DNA from: Haloterrigena turkmenica DSM 5511 | GTDB taxonomy: Archaea > Halobacteriota > Halobacteria > Halobacteriales > Natrialbaceae | DNA: 64,000 bases | Assembly (NCBI RefSeq): GCF_000025325.1 | Contig: NC_013744.1 | Coordinates: 1-64,000 of the forward strand | Direction: 5' to 3' | In this document: positions 51,547 through 62,082 of the stretch, one piece after another | How positions within the stretch are numbered: position 1 is the stretch's first letter | Layout: each line of letters starts with the position of its first letter | Made by a program: the position numbers and the translations under genes | Notes under the pieces: model-generated | Told to the model about the DNA's origin: nothing | The model's input: only the letters and a program-made list of their open reading frames with translations | Databases searched by the model: none

Positions 51547-52334
51547 TGTGCCACCCCCTTATCGCGGAGCATCTCGGCTAACTGCCCGGCCGTTTCGTCG
51601 GAACTACCCTCCCAGGTCGTCACGTCGCTCTCGCTTTCGGGCTCGTACATGTCTGTCAGCTCGAGTTCGGACTCGATCGCACCTTCGTCGATGCCGAGTT
51701 CGGCAAGGTTCTGGACGTCGAGCGGTTTCTGCTGGGCCTGTCGGATTCCACGCAGGCTGGCGTACCGGGGCTCGTTTATGCCGGTCTGGATCGTCAACAC
51801 GGCCGGCAGTTCGATGTCGGTCAGCTCCTCGACCCCGCCCTCGAGTTCGCGGTGCACCGAAGCGATACCGCCCTCGAAGTCGTGCTCGAGGTGGTTGACG
51901 ACGGCGCCCCACTGGTAGCTGAGGTTCTCGGCGACGGAGACGCCCGTCGCGCCGAAGCTGTCATCACCGGCCTGGACGCCGGTCAACACAAGGTCGGGAT
52001 CCTCCTCCTCGACGACGGCGCTCAGAATCTCCGTTTTGGCGCCGACGTCCAGTAGGTCAACGCCCTCGAGGGCGTCGTCCCAGATCCGGACGGCGCGGTC
52101 GGCACCCTTCGCGAGCGCCTGCCGGATGGTCTGTTCGCACTCTTCCGGCCCGATCGTGACCGTCACGACTTCGTCGGCAACGCCATCCTCCCGGAGCTGG
52201 ACGGCCTCCTCGATGGCGTAATCGTCCCACTCGTTGAGGTCGGCACCGAGGTACTGTTCAGCGATCTCGGTGCCGTCGATTTCGAACTCGTCTTCGACGG
52301 TCGCCACTTCTTTGACCGGTACTAGGATTCGCAT
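51543..52334 (-). CDS. etfB: Electron transfer flavoprotein beta subunit
   Basis: This 263-residue EtfB has the AMP-binding-type fold typical of the family, with GVQAGDDSFGATGVSVAENL and the C-terminal region ELPAVLTIQTGINEPRYASL. It forms the heterodimer with EtfA. It is the first gene of the operon; its ATG at 52334 lies downstream of an A/T-rich run (ATTTTATGTGG on the minus strand near 52358-52368) that may be the promoter. Flavoprotein supply could be linked to the riboflavin genes two genes away, but no regulatory link is visible. Confidence 0.94.
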   Translation of the reverse strand: MRILVPVKEVATVEDEFEIDGTEIAEQYLGADLNEWDDYAIEEAVQLREDGVADEVVTVTIGPEECEQTIRQALAKGADRAVRIWDDALEGVDLLDVGAKTEILSAVVEEEDPDLVLTGVQAGDDSFGATGVSVAENLSYQWGAVVNHLEHDFEGGIASVHRELEGGVEELTDIELPAVLTIQTGINEPRYASLRGIRQAQQKPLDVQNLAELGIDEGAIESELELTDMYEPESESDVTTWEGSSDETAGQLAEMLRDKGVAQ

Positions 52335-52508
52335 CGTCTAACTACGTGTGCTGTTACCACATAAAATTTCTACATTGAGGAAGGGGTATCCGGCAGTTTC
52401 GCGGCGATGGCGTCCGCTCGCCAGTCTCGGCGTCTCGTGTCGGCTACCGTGGCGGCGCTCCCCGAACGGGTTTCTACCGTCGTTCGCCGTTGAGACCGAG
52501 AGCGACGC

Positions 52509-54152
52509 TTACACGTTTCGGACGCGGTCCTCGTCCGAGAGCGGCCACTCTTCGACCGTCTCGCGGACGATCTTCCCGGTCGTACTCCGCGGGAACTCCG
52601 ACGGCTCGACGACCTGAATGTAGTGAGGGAGTTTGTAGTTCGCCAGTTCCTCGCGAACCAACTCGAGGAGTTCCGTTTTCGAAACGGCGTCCGGATCGTC
52701 GGCGCCGACGACCGCTCGAGGGACCTCCCCCCACTTTTCGTCCGGCGTTCGAACGACGATCGCATCGTCGACCAGTTCGTGCTCGAGCAGCGCCGTTTCG
52801 ATCTCGGCGGGATAGATGTTCTCTCCGCCGCTCTTGATCAGATACTTTCGCCGGTTGACGTAACTGTAGGTTCCGTCCTGGTTCCACGTCACGAGATCCC
52901 CGGTGTGGAACCAGCCGTCCTCGAACTCGTCTCGGTTCGCGTCTCGGTTATCGAGATAGCCGCTGCATAGCGTCGGTCCGCGTACTACCAGCTCTCCCGA
53001 TTCACCCCGTTCGACGCGGCTCCCGTCCTCGTCGACGAGTTTTACCTGAATGAACGGTGATTCGGCCTTGTCCAGTCGAGAGCCGGTCGGCTCTACGCCC
53101 GGCGGGACCTTGTTCCCCGACGTGGCGTGCCCGACCTCGGTCGATCCGTATGTGTTCTGGGCGGGCGCGTCGAGGATCTCGGTGATGTGCGCAAGCCGCT
53201 CGGCGTTCATCAGATCCAAGAGCGCGCCGACGGACCGAATGTCCTGATAGTCCGCTGGATCGGTCGAGGCTGACTCCAGCCGATCGAGCAGCCGTTCTAA
53301 CATTCCGGGGAAGAGAATCAGCCAGCTGAGCGGAGACTCCGCCGTCTGGAGGACCTCGACGATCCGCTCCCCGTCGAAGCCATCGATCGGATAGTACGTG
53401 CCGCCGAGGACGGCGGTCGTGACGATCCAGTCGATTCCGCCCATGTGGAACATCGGCGCCCAGCTCGGGTACGAATCGCCCTTCTCGAGGTCGTAGTCGA
53501 GGATGACTTGGTGTGCTCGGGCGAACTCGGCCCGATGGCTGAGCACGGCGCCTTTCGGGAGCCCGGTCGTCCCGGAAGTGTACATGACGACGTACCCCTG
53601 CTCCGGGTCGATCCGTCGCGACGGAAGCGGCGTCGACGAGGCGCCCGACTCGAGAAGTCGCTCGTAGGCGACCGTCGATTCCGGTTCGTCGGGCGCGTCG
53701 TCGAAGACGACGTACTCCGGATCGGTTTCGTCGCCGTCTTCCATCCACTCGATCTTGTCGGCGTGCTGGCTCGAGACGAACACGACGTCGGGATCGATCG
53801 TCTCGACGCAGTGGACGAGTTCCGTCCGTTCGAGGCGCCAGTTCTGGGCGCCGATGAGGCAGCCGAGCTTCGCGCTCGCATACATCACTTCGACGAACTC
53901 GGAGCGGTTCTCCGAGAGGATCGCGAACGTCGACTCTTCGGGTTCGTAGCCCCGGTTCAGCAGCGCGTTGGCGAGTCGATTGACTCGAGCGTCGAGTTCG
54001 GCGTACGTGAGCTCGCGGTCCGATTCGCGGACCGCGACCGCATCGGAATCGGTTCGAGCCCGTTTCTCGAGTAGATCGCCGACCGTAAACCGGCTGGTCG
54101 AATCGACGAACGTCGCCTGGTCGCTGATCCCGAGATCGAAATTATACTGCAT
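52509..54152 (-). CDS. AMP-dependent acyl-CoA ligase (FadD-like), paralog 3
   Basis: This 547-residue ligase is the third of the FadD-like set, with YTSGTTGLPKGAVLSHR, KSGGENIYPAEIE and STTGKIVRETVEE. It differs more in the middle (acyl pocket) than at the ends, so it may take a different acid. The ATG at 54152 (MQYNFDLG) is preferred to one 18 bases upstream, since it matches both paralogs and is 27-36 bases from TTATAAATTA. Its place beside etfBA suggests general beta-oxidation use. Confidence 0.92.
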   Translation of the reverse strand: MQYNFDLGISDQATFVDSTSRFTVGDLLEKRARTDSDAVAVRESDRELTYAELDARVNRLANALLNRGYEPEESTFAILSENRSEFVEVMYASAKLGCLIGAQNWRLERTELVHCVETIDPDVVFVSSQHADKIEWMEDGDETDPEYVVFDDAPDEPESTVAYERLLESGASSTPLPSRRIDPEQGYVVMYTSGTTGLPKGAVLSHRAEFARAHQVILDYDLEKGDSYPSWAPMFHMGGIDWIVTTAVLGGTYYPIDGFDGERIVEVLQTAESPLSWLILFPGMLERLLDRLESASTDPADYQDIRSVGALLDLMNAERLAHITEILDAPAQNTYGSTEVGHATSGNKVPPGVEPTGSRLDKAESPFIQVKLVDEDGSRVERGESGELVVRGPTLCSGYLDNRDANRDEFEDGWFHTGDLVTWNQDGTYSYVNRRKYLIKSGGENIYPAEIETALLEHELVDDAIVVRTPDEKWGEVPRAVVGADDPDAVSKTELLELVREELANYKLPHYIQVVEPSEFPRSTTGKIVRETVEEWPLSDEDRVRNV

Positions 54153-54178
54153 TATGCTAGCGATCAGCACCTCTTTCC

Positions 54179-54188
54179 TTATAAATTA
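54179..54188 (-). promoter_or_regulatory. TATA-like box of ligase paralog 3
   Basis: TAATTTATAA on the minus strand, 27-36 bases before the ATG at 54152. Confidence 0.55.
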
Positions 54189-54237
54189 TCGTTCCACTGA
54201 GCGTCGTCGCGATATCGTACCTAAACTCGACGCTCCG

Positions 54238-54921
54238 CTATCCGAGGTGCTCGATAACAGTCTGCCCTTCCAAGTACGCGAAGTCGTGCTCGTCGGCATA
54301 CGCGCGGGCGTCGGCCGGGGTGAGGGCTTCGCCGGTCTCGGCGTCTAACATCTCGCAGACGACGACGGCGGGAGGGAGGTCGGCGGCCTCGGCCAGTACG
54401 AGGCCGAGTTCGGTGTGGCCCTCCCGCTGTGCGAGCAGATCGGGAGCCCCCTTCAGGAGATGAACGTGACCCGGAACGCGGAACTCCTCTGAGAACGCCG
54501 TCTCTTCGGGCGTCTCGGCCGCCTCGCCGAGCGCACGGATCGTCGTCGACCGATCGGTATCGGTGATCCCGGTGTACGTATCGCGGTGGTTGACCGTCAG
54601 CGAGAACGACGAGCGCTCGTCGTAACCGAGATCGTGGTCGGCCGTCGCGGGATGATCGACCGCTTCCGAGTAAAACGGCAGATCGAACGCCTCGGCGACT
54701 TCGTGACCGAGCGCAACGCAGATCAATCCGCCCGCATCGCGACGCAATCGAACGACGGCGTCGGCCGTGACGGAGCGAGCGGGATAGATCAGATCGGTTT
54801 CCCCCTCGCGATCCGCCGCGTCGTGAACGAGGACCGGGTCGCCGCGGCCGAACGCCTCCAGTGCGCGATCGAGCGTGCTGTTCGCCACCGATTGACCGAG
54901 GTGTTCAGTTCTCTTCGACAT
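54238..54921 (-). CDS. ribB: 3,4-dihydroxy-2-butanone-4-phosphate synthase
   Basis: This 227-residue RibB converts ribulose 5-phosphate to the four-carbon precursor of riboflavin. The family motif DAADREGETDLIYPA is near the N-terminus, and the C-terminal part contains REGHTELGLVLAE. It overlaps ribK by 17 bases, giving an archaeal ribK-ribB operon. The product feeds FMN/FAD supply for the many flavoproteins of this region, though the pair is also ordinary housekeeping. Confidence 0.95.
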   Translation of the reverse strand: MSKRTEHLGQSVANSTLDRALEAFGRGDPVLVHDAADREGETDLIYPARSVTADAVVRLRRDAGGLICVALGHEVAEAFDLPFYSEAVDHPATADHDLGYDERSSFSLTVNHRDTYTGITDTDRSTTIRALGEAAETPEETAFSEEFRVPGHVHLLKGAPDLLAQREGHTELGLVLAEAADLPPAVVVCEMLDAETGEALTPADARAYADEHDFAYLEGQTVIEHLG

Positions 54922-55561
54922 GGATTATGAGTGGATCGTCGTCGGCGATCTCGAGGTCGGTGCGTAGTTTCGTCGGTGCGATGATCTCGAGTTGATCCTC
55001 TTCGTGATGCGTTCGTTTCGGGACAATCGCGTAGGCGGCATCACAGGTCGCACCGTCGTCGGTTTCGATCGTTACGGGATAACAGAACGCGGAACCGTAC
55101 GTTCGATCGTCGCCCTCCCAGCCGTCGATCGGAATCGGATCGAGCCCGGAGAGGGCGCTGCGGCGACGGATACTATCGTCGTCAAGAGCCACGTTCAGCG
55201 TCCCGGGATGGGGCTCGTAGTCGAGCCGGTCCCGGAACTGCCGTGCGTATCCCGTTAACGAAACGTAGTGCTGTCCTTCGCCTATCCCGCTCGTGAGCGT
55301 TCCTCGTAGTTCGACGTCGGCCTCACTGTCGAAGATGCGTTGGTAATCACCGTACTCCGACCGGAGGGATTGCTCGCCCGCCTCGGTGATCGCGACCCAC
55401 TGGCCGTCGCTGACTGTCTCGCGTTCAACGAGACCCGCAGCGTCGAGGTCCGCGCCGAGGTCGGGACACGTCGTTTTCACGTCGCGATCGAGCCCGCCCT
55501 CGAGCGCGAGCAGTTTGAGAACGGTGAGTTCACCTCGGTGAGCAATTTCTACGCGTGTCAT
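54905..55561 (-). CDS. ribK: CTP-dependent riboflavin kinase with N-terminal winged helix (RbkR-like)
   Basis: This 218-residue archaeal riboflavin kinase uses CTP instead of ATP. It has an N-terminal winged-helix domain (ELTVLKLLALEGG and QWVAITEAGEQSLRSEY) and a C-terminal kinase barrel with EPHPGTLNV, matching the RbkR architecture in which the helix domain also represses riboflavin genes. The ATG at 55561 is fixed by TATAAAAC-like DNA 28-35 bases upstream. A self-regulating operon with ribB is likely, but no operator is identified. Confidence 0.92.
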   Translation of the reverse strand: MTRVEIAHRGELTVLKLLALEGGLDRDVKTTCPDLGADLDAAGLVERETVSDGQWVAITEAGEQSLRSEYGDYQRIFDSEADVELRGTLTSGIGEGQHYVSLTGYARQFRDRLDYEPHPGTLNVALDDDSIRRRSALSGLDPIPIDGWEGDDRTYGSAFCYPVTIETDDGATCDAAYAIVPKRTHHEEDQLEIIAPTKLRTDLEIADDDPLIIHVEEN

Positions 55562-55588
55562 TCCCACACTCGAAGTTCCAGATGGCAG

Positions 55589-55596
55589 TATAAAAC
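55589..55596 (-). promoter_or_regulatory. TATA-like box of the ribK-ribB operon
   Basis: GTTTTATA on the minus strand, 28-35 bases before the ATG at 55561. Confidence 0.55.
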
Positions 55597-55722
55597 TGTA
55601 ACGCACACGTGATGCGTAACGTTATTCAGAGAGTGAGCGGGAGCCGTTCGGGCAATCGAAACGCGTACAGCGGGGACAGTCGATCGAGAACGAGGGCCGG
55701 CGCGTGAACCGCACCGGAACTC

Positions 55723-56688
55723 TCACTCGGCCGAGAGGTCAGCAGCGACGTCGTCAATCATCTCCTCGCCACGCGTCACTCGCATCGGATCGACGATGAG
55801 TTGAATGGCGCCGTGGATGCAGTCGTCGTACTGAAGGTGATTCACGTCGACACCGTCGTTTCGGAGTTCCTCGGCGTAGGCGGCGCCCTCGTCCCGCAGC
55901 GGGTCGAATCCGCACGTCACGACGGTTGCGGGTGGTAAGTCGCTGAAATCGTTCGCTTGCAGCGGGGCCGCGTAGGGGTTCTTCCCGTCAATTTCGTCGC
56001 GAAGGTACTGGTCCCAGAACCACTCCATGTCCGACTTCGAGAGGAGGTATCCCTCTGCGTTCTCCTCGTAGGAGTCGGTGTCGAACGAGTAGTCGGTGAC
56101 GGGATAGATCAAGACCTGTCGCGCGATCGAAGGACCGTCCCGATCGCGGGCCAACTGCGCGACCGCCGCCGCCAGATTGCCGCCGGAACTGTCGCCGCCG
56201 ACGGCGATGTCGTCGGCGTTGATCTGCATCGCCTCGGCGTTTGCCGCGGCCCACTCGACCGCGGCGTAGGAATCCTCGAGCGCCGCGGGGAACTCGTGTT
56301 CCGGCGCGAGGCGGTAATCGACCGAGATCACCATGCGGTCGGCTTCGTTCGTGATCGCGCGGCACGTCGGATCGAACATGTCGATATCGCCGAGGACCCA
56401 GCCGCCGCCGTGGAGGTAGACCAACGCCGGATGCGGTCCCTCGCTGTCGGGAACGTAGACGCGAACCGGGACGTCCCCGTTGGGGCCCTGAATTTGGAGA
56501 TTCATGACGTCCCCGACCGGCTCGGGTTCCTCCGGCATCGGGAACATGCCGGCAGCGGCCTCCCGCGCCCCCGTCGGTGAGAGCGACCCGAGCGGCGGCG
56601 CCGGCATCGACCCCATCATGTCGAGCAGCCCTTTGATTTCCGGATGCGGTTCGTCCATCGTCGAAGTGTCAGCTTCTTCTGTCGCCAT
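55723..56688 (-). CDS. Alpha/beta hydrolase, HSL-like esterase family
   Basis: This 321-residue hydrolase has the HGGGW oxyanion motif, the nucleophile elbow GDSSGGN and the late catalytic His in DDCIHGAIQLI; the acid is probably in GFDPLRDEG. It should hydrolyse a short carboxylic ester. An N-terminal 80-residue cap with a Met/Pro-rich stretch (DMMGSMPAPPLG) is typical of HSL-like enzymes. The ATG at 56688 is chosen because GCTTAAG at 56714-56720 is 26-32 bases upstream; a start 15 bases earlier is also in frame. It may release an acid for the ligases. Confidence 0.88.
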   Translation of the reverse strand: MATEEADTSTMDEPHPEIKGLLDMMGSMPAPPLGSLSPTGAREAAAGMFPMPEEPEPVGDVMNLQIQGPNGDVPVRVYVPDSEGPHPALVYLHGGGWVLGDIDMFDPTCRAITNEADRMVISVDYRLAPEHEFPAALEDSYAAVEWAAANAEAMQINADDIAVGGDSSGGNLAAAVAQLARDRDGPSIARQVLIYPVTDYSFDTDSYEENAEGYLLSKSDMEWFWDQYLRDEIDGKNPYAAPLQANDFSDLPPATVVTCGFDPLRDEGAAYAEELRNDGVDVNHLQYDDCIHGAIQLIVDPMRVTRGEEMIDDVAADLSAE

Positions 56689-56713
56689 CACAGCAGGTTT
56701 CATCACCACCGCT

Positions 56714-56720
56714 CTTAAGC
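56714..56720 (-). promoter_or_regulatory. TATA-like box of the esterase gene
   Basis: GCTTAAG on the minus strand, 26-32 bases before the ATG at 56688. Confidence 0.4.
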
Positions 56721-56850
56721 CTATGGGAGATATACCCACGCCACCATCTATTAATGAAGCAGTTGCGCATCTCATGGCAGTCGAACTACCGAGATCGACG
56801 GGACGAAAGAGACCGGCGAAGACGGCGGTTACCGTACCGTCGGAGACTGT

Positions 56851-58551
<1,701 letters not shown>

Positions 58552-59665
58552 CAACGGTAGATAACCAGCGAGATTCTAAAGTCTTGTTATCAGAACGGGG
58601 GTAAGTCGACCGGCTTTTCGAACGCCGGGCGGAGGTGATACACGAACAACCGGTAGCGGATCGCACGAACCGACGGAGGGCAGTACGTTCGTCACAGGAG
58701 GGGTCGAGCGACGCCGTAACGATCGATCGCATGAGTACGTGGTGCCGGTATGTGCAAGCACCGACTCCGCTATCGCTGAACGACTATACTAGCTATATCT
58801 CCTTAAATTGTCTTACCACCACCCACATCGGTCGTTACGCAGCTATGCTGGTAGATCCGGGATATCCGGAAATCGAAGTTCCGAAGGATAGACGCAGTGA
58901 TGTTCAGTTCTTCGCTCGATCGTCGAGTATTGCCGCATGATATCGGTCCGGAATACCCGTCGAGAGCGAGAATCGTCGTGTAACACATTAGACTAACAGC
59001 AGTACTATTGTTACACGATGTGTGCCAACATATGGCACTAGTGGTTTCGCAGTTCTAGATAACAGTAGTACTATCGTTATATCATAGGGGAGAGACGATC
59101 AAATCACATCAGATGGTAGCACAGTGCCAGCCCGGAGATGCTACACTGATACGAGAATATCGAACGGATTACGAGCACTGGCCGAACAGAAGATCCAGCT
59201 CACACGGTAACTACCGCGTTATCGCTGCTATTCCGCCAGTTCAGCGATACCGGAGTGAATATCATAGTTGATTATCACCTATACTGTTGTTTGTCAATTA
59301 ACGTTTCCAGCACCAGTCGCTGAACTTCGAACCCTGTTACGTAGTTCATACCAATAATATCCAAATCCATCCGGGAAAGTTAGAAGAGTTAGAGATGGAG
59401 GTCGGCAACCGATAACTCGTATAGTTGTCGTGTGACAGCGGGTATGGTCCGTACTTTCGCTCCGGAACGGAGTAGACCGCTCGAGGGACGGAAACGGTCG
59501 ACGAGTGCATTGTCGAACGAGAACGCCGATCGAAACGATCGACAAGGCCGACGTCGGAGAGCGCCCTCGGCAGCTATTTCTACGGGAATTCGACAAATAA
59601 ATGTTACCTAATCAGCATATCGAGAAAACGGCAGCAGTTATATCGCTTCGCGAAGACGGACAATT
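58552..59665. other. Gene desert, A/T-richer, with twin near-palindromes
   Basis: In these 1114 bases no convincing protein or RNA gene is found, and base composition is less GC-rich than elsewhere. Two 20-base near-identical dyads lie at 58994-59013 and 59060-59079. The left end holds the mutase promoter (ACTTTAGAA at 58574-58582) and the right end the promoter of the aldehyde:ferredoxin oxidoreductase gene (GTTATATCG at 59638-59646). The stretch may be an erased gene or insertion site, or a long regulatory region. Confidence 0.5.
58994..59079. repeat. Pair of 20-base imperfect palindromes
   Basis: TAACAGCAGTACTATTGTTA (58994-59013) and TAACAGTAGTACTATCGTTA (59060-59079) agree at 18 of 20 bases. 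Both are centred on AGTACT with TAAC/GTTA arms. Copies are offset by 66 bases, about six helix turns. Confidence 0.75.
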
Positions 59666-61321
59666 ATGCTTCACGCATCAGGGCCATTGCTATCAATTGA
59701 CGTCGGGCGACGAGAGTACGAGGTCGAGGAGATAGACGACGTCCTCGAGGCGTACGTCGGCGGCCGCGGCCTCGGGACGAAACTCGCACACGACCGGACG
59801 CCGTTCGACGCCGATCCGCTCGGCCCGGAAAACCGGCTTTACCTGACCTCGGGGCCGATGCAACACTCGCAGATGAGCTTCACCGGCCGGATGAACATCA
59901 CGAGCGTGTCGCCGTTGACGGACGGCCTCGCGTCGACTAACGCCGGCGGCTTTCTCTCGCGAAACTTCACGTCGACGGGATACAGCGCCGTCGAAATCAC
60001 CGGACAGAGCGACGAGTTGATCGCGGTCCACGTCACCGACGACGGCGTCGAGTTCGAAGCGGTTCCGGAACTCGAGGAAGCCCGCGTCTCGGCGGTAACC
60101 GAGGAGTTGAACGACCGTCGCGGCCTCGAGAGCGAACACCTCGCCACGGTCGGGCCGGCCGGCGAGAACCGCGTCCGATTCGCCTCGGTGATGACGAGCG
60201 ATTCGCGGGCGTTCGGCCGCGGCGGGATGGGCGCCGTCCTCGGAGCGAAGAACGTGAAGTGTCTCTCGTTCCGCGGGGAGTCGACGCCCGACGTCGAAAT
60301 TCCGGAGGACGTCCAATCCGAGGTCCACGAGGGCGCGGCGACGTCGGACAGCATGCTGAAACAACAGGGAACGGCCTTCGCGACCGACGTCATTCACGAC
60401 AACTTCTCGCTCCCGACGCGGTACTTCAGCGAACAGTCCTTCGAAGGTGTCGAGGCGATCAGCGGGAACGCCGTCACGGAGAAAAAGTACAAGAAAGGGA
60501 CCTGTTCGTCCTGCGCGTTCGCCTGCAAGTTGCCGACGCGCGACGAAGAGACGGGGCTCGAGACGGAGGGACCGGAGTTCGAAACGATATTCTCGTTCGG
60601 CTCGAGCGCCGGGGTCGGCGACATCGTCGACGTGATGAAATCGAACGAGCTCTGCGACGAGTTGGGGATGGACACCATCTCCTGTGGCGTCGCCGTGTCG
60701 GCGTACCTCGCCGCGGAAGACGAGTTCGGGAACGCCGACCTCGTCCACGACCTCGTCGAGAAGGTTGCGCGGCGAGAGGGGATCGGAGACACGCTCGCGG
60801 AGGGCGTCGACCGCTTCCACGACGAACTCGGCGTCGAGAACTGGACCGTGAAGGGGCTCGAGTTCGCCGGCCACGACGGCCGCGTGATCCACGGGCAGGG
60901 ACTCTCCTACGCGGTCGCCAACCGCGGTGCGGACCACATGTACTCGACGCTGCTCGAGCAGGAGTACTTCGGCGAACTCGAGCAGGAGGGACTGGACGGG
61001 AAACCGCCCGCGCTCGTCCGAGCGGAGAACTGGCGGGCGTTCCAGGACAGCGCGATTATCTGTTCGCACTCCGCGTCGTCCGGAGAGATGATGGAGACGC
61101 ACGCCGAGCGGTTGTTCCAGTCCGATGTCGACGAACTGCTAGCGGTCGGCGAGCGAGTGGTCGAACACGAACGTCACTTCAACAACGAACGCGGGATGGA
61201 TCGCGAGGACGATACGCTACCGTACGAGATCCCGGATTTCGAAGCGGGACTCGACGAGTACTACGACCTGCGGGGCTGGACCCAGAACGGGACGATCTCC
61301 GACGAACAACTCGGCGACTGA
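59666..61321 (+). CDS. aor: Aldehyde:ferredoxin oxidoreductase family protein (tungsten/molybdopterin)
   Basis: This 551-residue protein has the AOR N-terminal domain (AYVGGRGLGTKLA, NITSVSPLTDGLASTNAGG) and the 4Fe-4S cysteines CSSCAFAC near residue 280, with a further Cys in IICSHSAS. The pterin-contact block AFGRGGMGAVLGAKN is intact. It would oxidise an aldehyde to an acid and reduce ferredoxin. A MoaD/SAMP-like protein is encoded tail to tail. The protein is shorter than the 600-residue hyperthermophile enzymes. Aldehyde or hydroxyaldehyde oxidation in the catabolic route is a reasonable inference. Confidence 0.9.
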   Translation: MLHASGPLLSIDVGRREYEVEEIDDVLEAYVGGRGLGTKLAHDRTPFDADPLGPENRLYLTSGPMQHSQMSFTGRMNITSVSPLTDGLASTNAGGFLSRNFTSTGYSAVEITGQSDELIAVHVTDDGVEFEAVPELEEARVSAVTEELNDRRGLESEHLATVGPAGENRVRFASVMTSDSRAFGRGGMGAVLGAKNVKCLSFRGESTPDVEIPEDVQSEVHEGAATSDSMLKQQGTAFATDVIHDNFSLPTRYFSEQSFEGVEAISGNAVTEKKYKKGTCSSCAFACKLPTRDEETGLETEGPEFETIFSFGSSAGVGDIVDVMKSNELCDELGMDTISCGVAVSAYLAAEDEFGNADLVHDLVEKVARREGIGDTLAEGVDRFHDELGVENWTVKGLEFAGHDGRVIHGQGLSYAVANRGADHMYSTLLEQEYFGELEQEGLDGKPPALVRAENWRAFQDSAIICSHSASSGEMMETHAERLFQSDVDELLAVGERVVEHERHFNNERGMDREDDTLPYEIPDFEAGLDEYYDLRGWTQNGTISDEQLGD

Positions 61322-61330
61322 TCGCGGCCC

Positions 61331-61612
61331 CTATCCGCCGTGAATGGGCGGCGTGATCAGGAGTTCGTCGCCCTCTTCGACCGGCGTGGCGAGCCCCTCG
61401 CGCTGAGAGATATTCGTCCGGTTCGTGAGCACGCCGATCGATTCGCGAAGCGTCCCGTCGTCGGCGTACAGCGACTCCTCAAGGGCCGGATGCGTTTCGA
61501 TCGCCGTCTCTAAGACGTCCTCGACAGTCGCACCGGTTTCGACGTCGTAGCGCACCCGTTTCTCCCCGACGGCTTCTCGCGGCGGACCGTACAGCTTGCA
61601 GACGACTTCCAT
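61331..61612 (-). CDS. MoaD / SAMP-like ubiquitin-fold protein with C-terminal GG
   Basis: This 93-residue beta-grasp protein ends in IHGG, the di-glycine needed for thiocarboxylation or conjugation. It resembles MoaD (small subunit of molybdopterin synthase) and haloarchaeal SAMP proteins. The ATG at 61612 is preferred; GTTTTAACA-like DNA near 61636-61646 gives a promoter. Its stop lies 10 bases from the end of the aor gene, a tail-to-tail arrangement, so a role in tungstopterin cofactor supply is plausible but not shown. Confidence 0.87.
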   Translation of the reverse strand: MEVVCKLYGPPREAVGEKRVRYDVETGATVEDVLETAIETHPALEESLYADDGTLRESIGVLTNRTNISQREGLATPVEEGDELLITPPIHGG

Positions 61613-61743
61613 ACGCGAGTATGGTCGCTGAAGGGTGTTAAAACTGCGCTCTCGAGAACCAGTCGGCCGAACCTGCAGCGGGAAGTGCATCGACTCGTAT
61701 CGCAGTCAAACGGCAGTATGTGTACCGATTATTGCACGGAACA

Positions 61744-61752
61744 CTTTTATAG
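61744..61752 (+). promoter_or_regulatory. TATA-like box of the ABM-domain gene
   Basis: CTTTTATAG, 25-33 bases before the ATG at 61777, which favours that start over an ATG 18 bases upstream. Confidence 0.5.
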
Positions 61753-61776
61753 CGGTCCATGATTGTCCAAGACGTC

Positions 61777-62082
61777 ATGTTCGTGGTAAATGCTACCGTG
61801 CCAGTTAACCCAGAGGACCGTGACGAAGCGAAGGAACTGTTCGCCGACGTCGCCGAGAAATCTCGGACCGAAGACGGGATTATCGACTATCGCGTCTCGA
61901 CGGACGTCGACGATCCCAATCTCTTCCGGATCTTCGAACAATACGAAGACGACGAGGCGTTCGAGACGCACATGCAAACCGACCATATCGACGAGTTCAT
62001 GGCTCAGCTACCGGACCTGCTCGGCGGTGAGGTCGACGCGACTCGCTTCGACGTCGAGTCGTCGTCCGAACTCGAGTTCTAA
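61777..62082 (+). CDS. Antibiotic-biosynthesis-monooxygenase (ABM) fold protein
   Basis: This 101-residue ferredoxin-like alpha/beta protein of the ABM type starts with a strand (FVVNATVPVN), then an acidic helix (EAKELFADVAEKS), YRVSTDVDDPNLFRIFEQY and a closing helix-strand pair. Such proteins form dimers and act as cofactor-free oxygenases, heme-degrading enzymes or decoys of unknown function. The ATG at 61777 is set by the TATA-like box. It lies between the MoaD-like gene and the mutase small subunit. The function is unknown. Confidence 0.82.
   Translation: MFVVNATVPVNPEDRDEAKELFADVAEKSRTEDGIIDYRVSTDVDDPNLFRIFEQYEDDEAFETHMQTDHIDEFMAQLPDLLGGEVDATRFDVESSSELEF

Noticed and set aside
58635-58940. 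Possible 101-residue protein in the gene desert
   Set aside because: No promoter at the right spacing, low acidic content for a haloarchaeal protein and no family resemblance; treated as non-coding.
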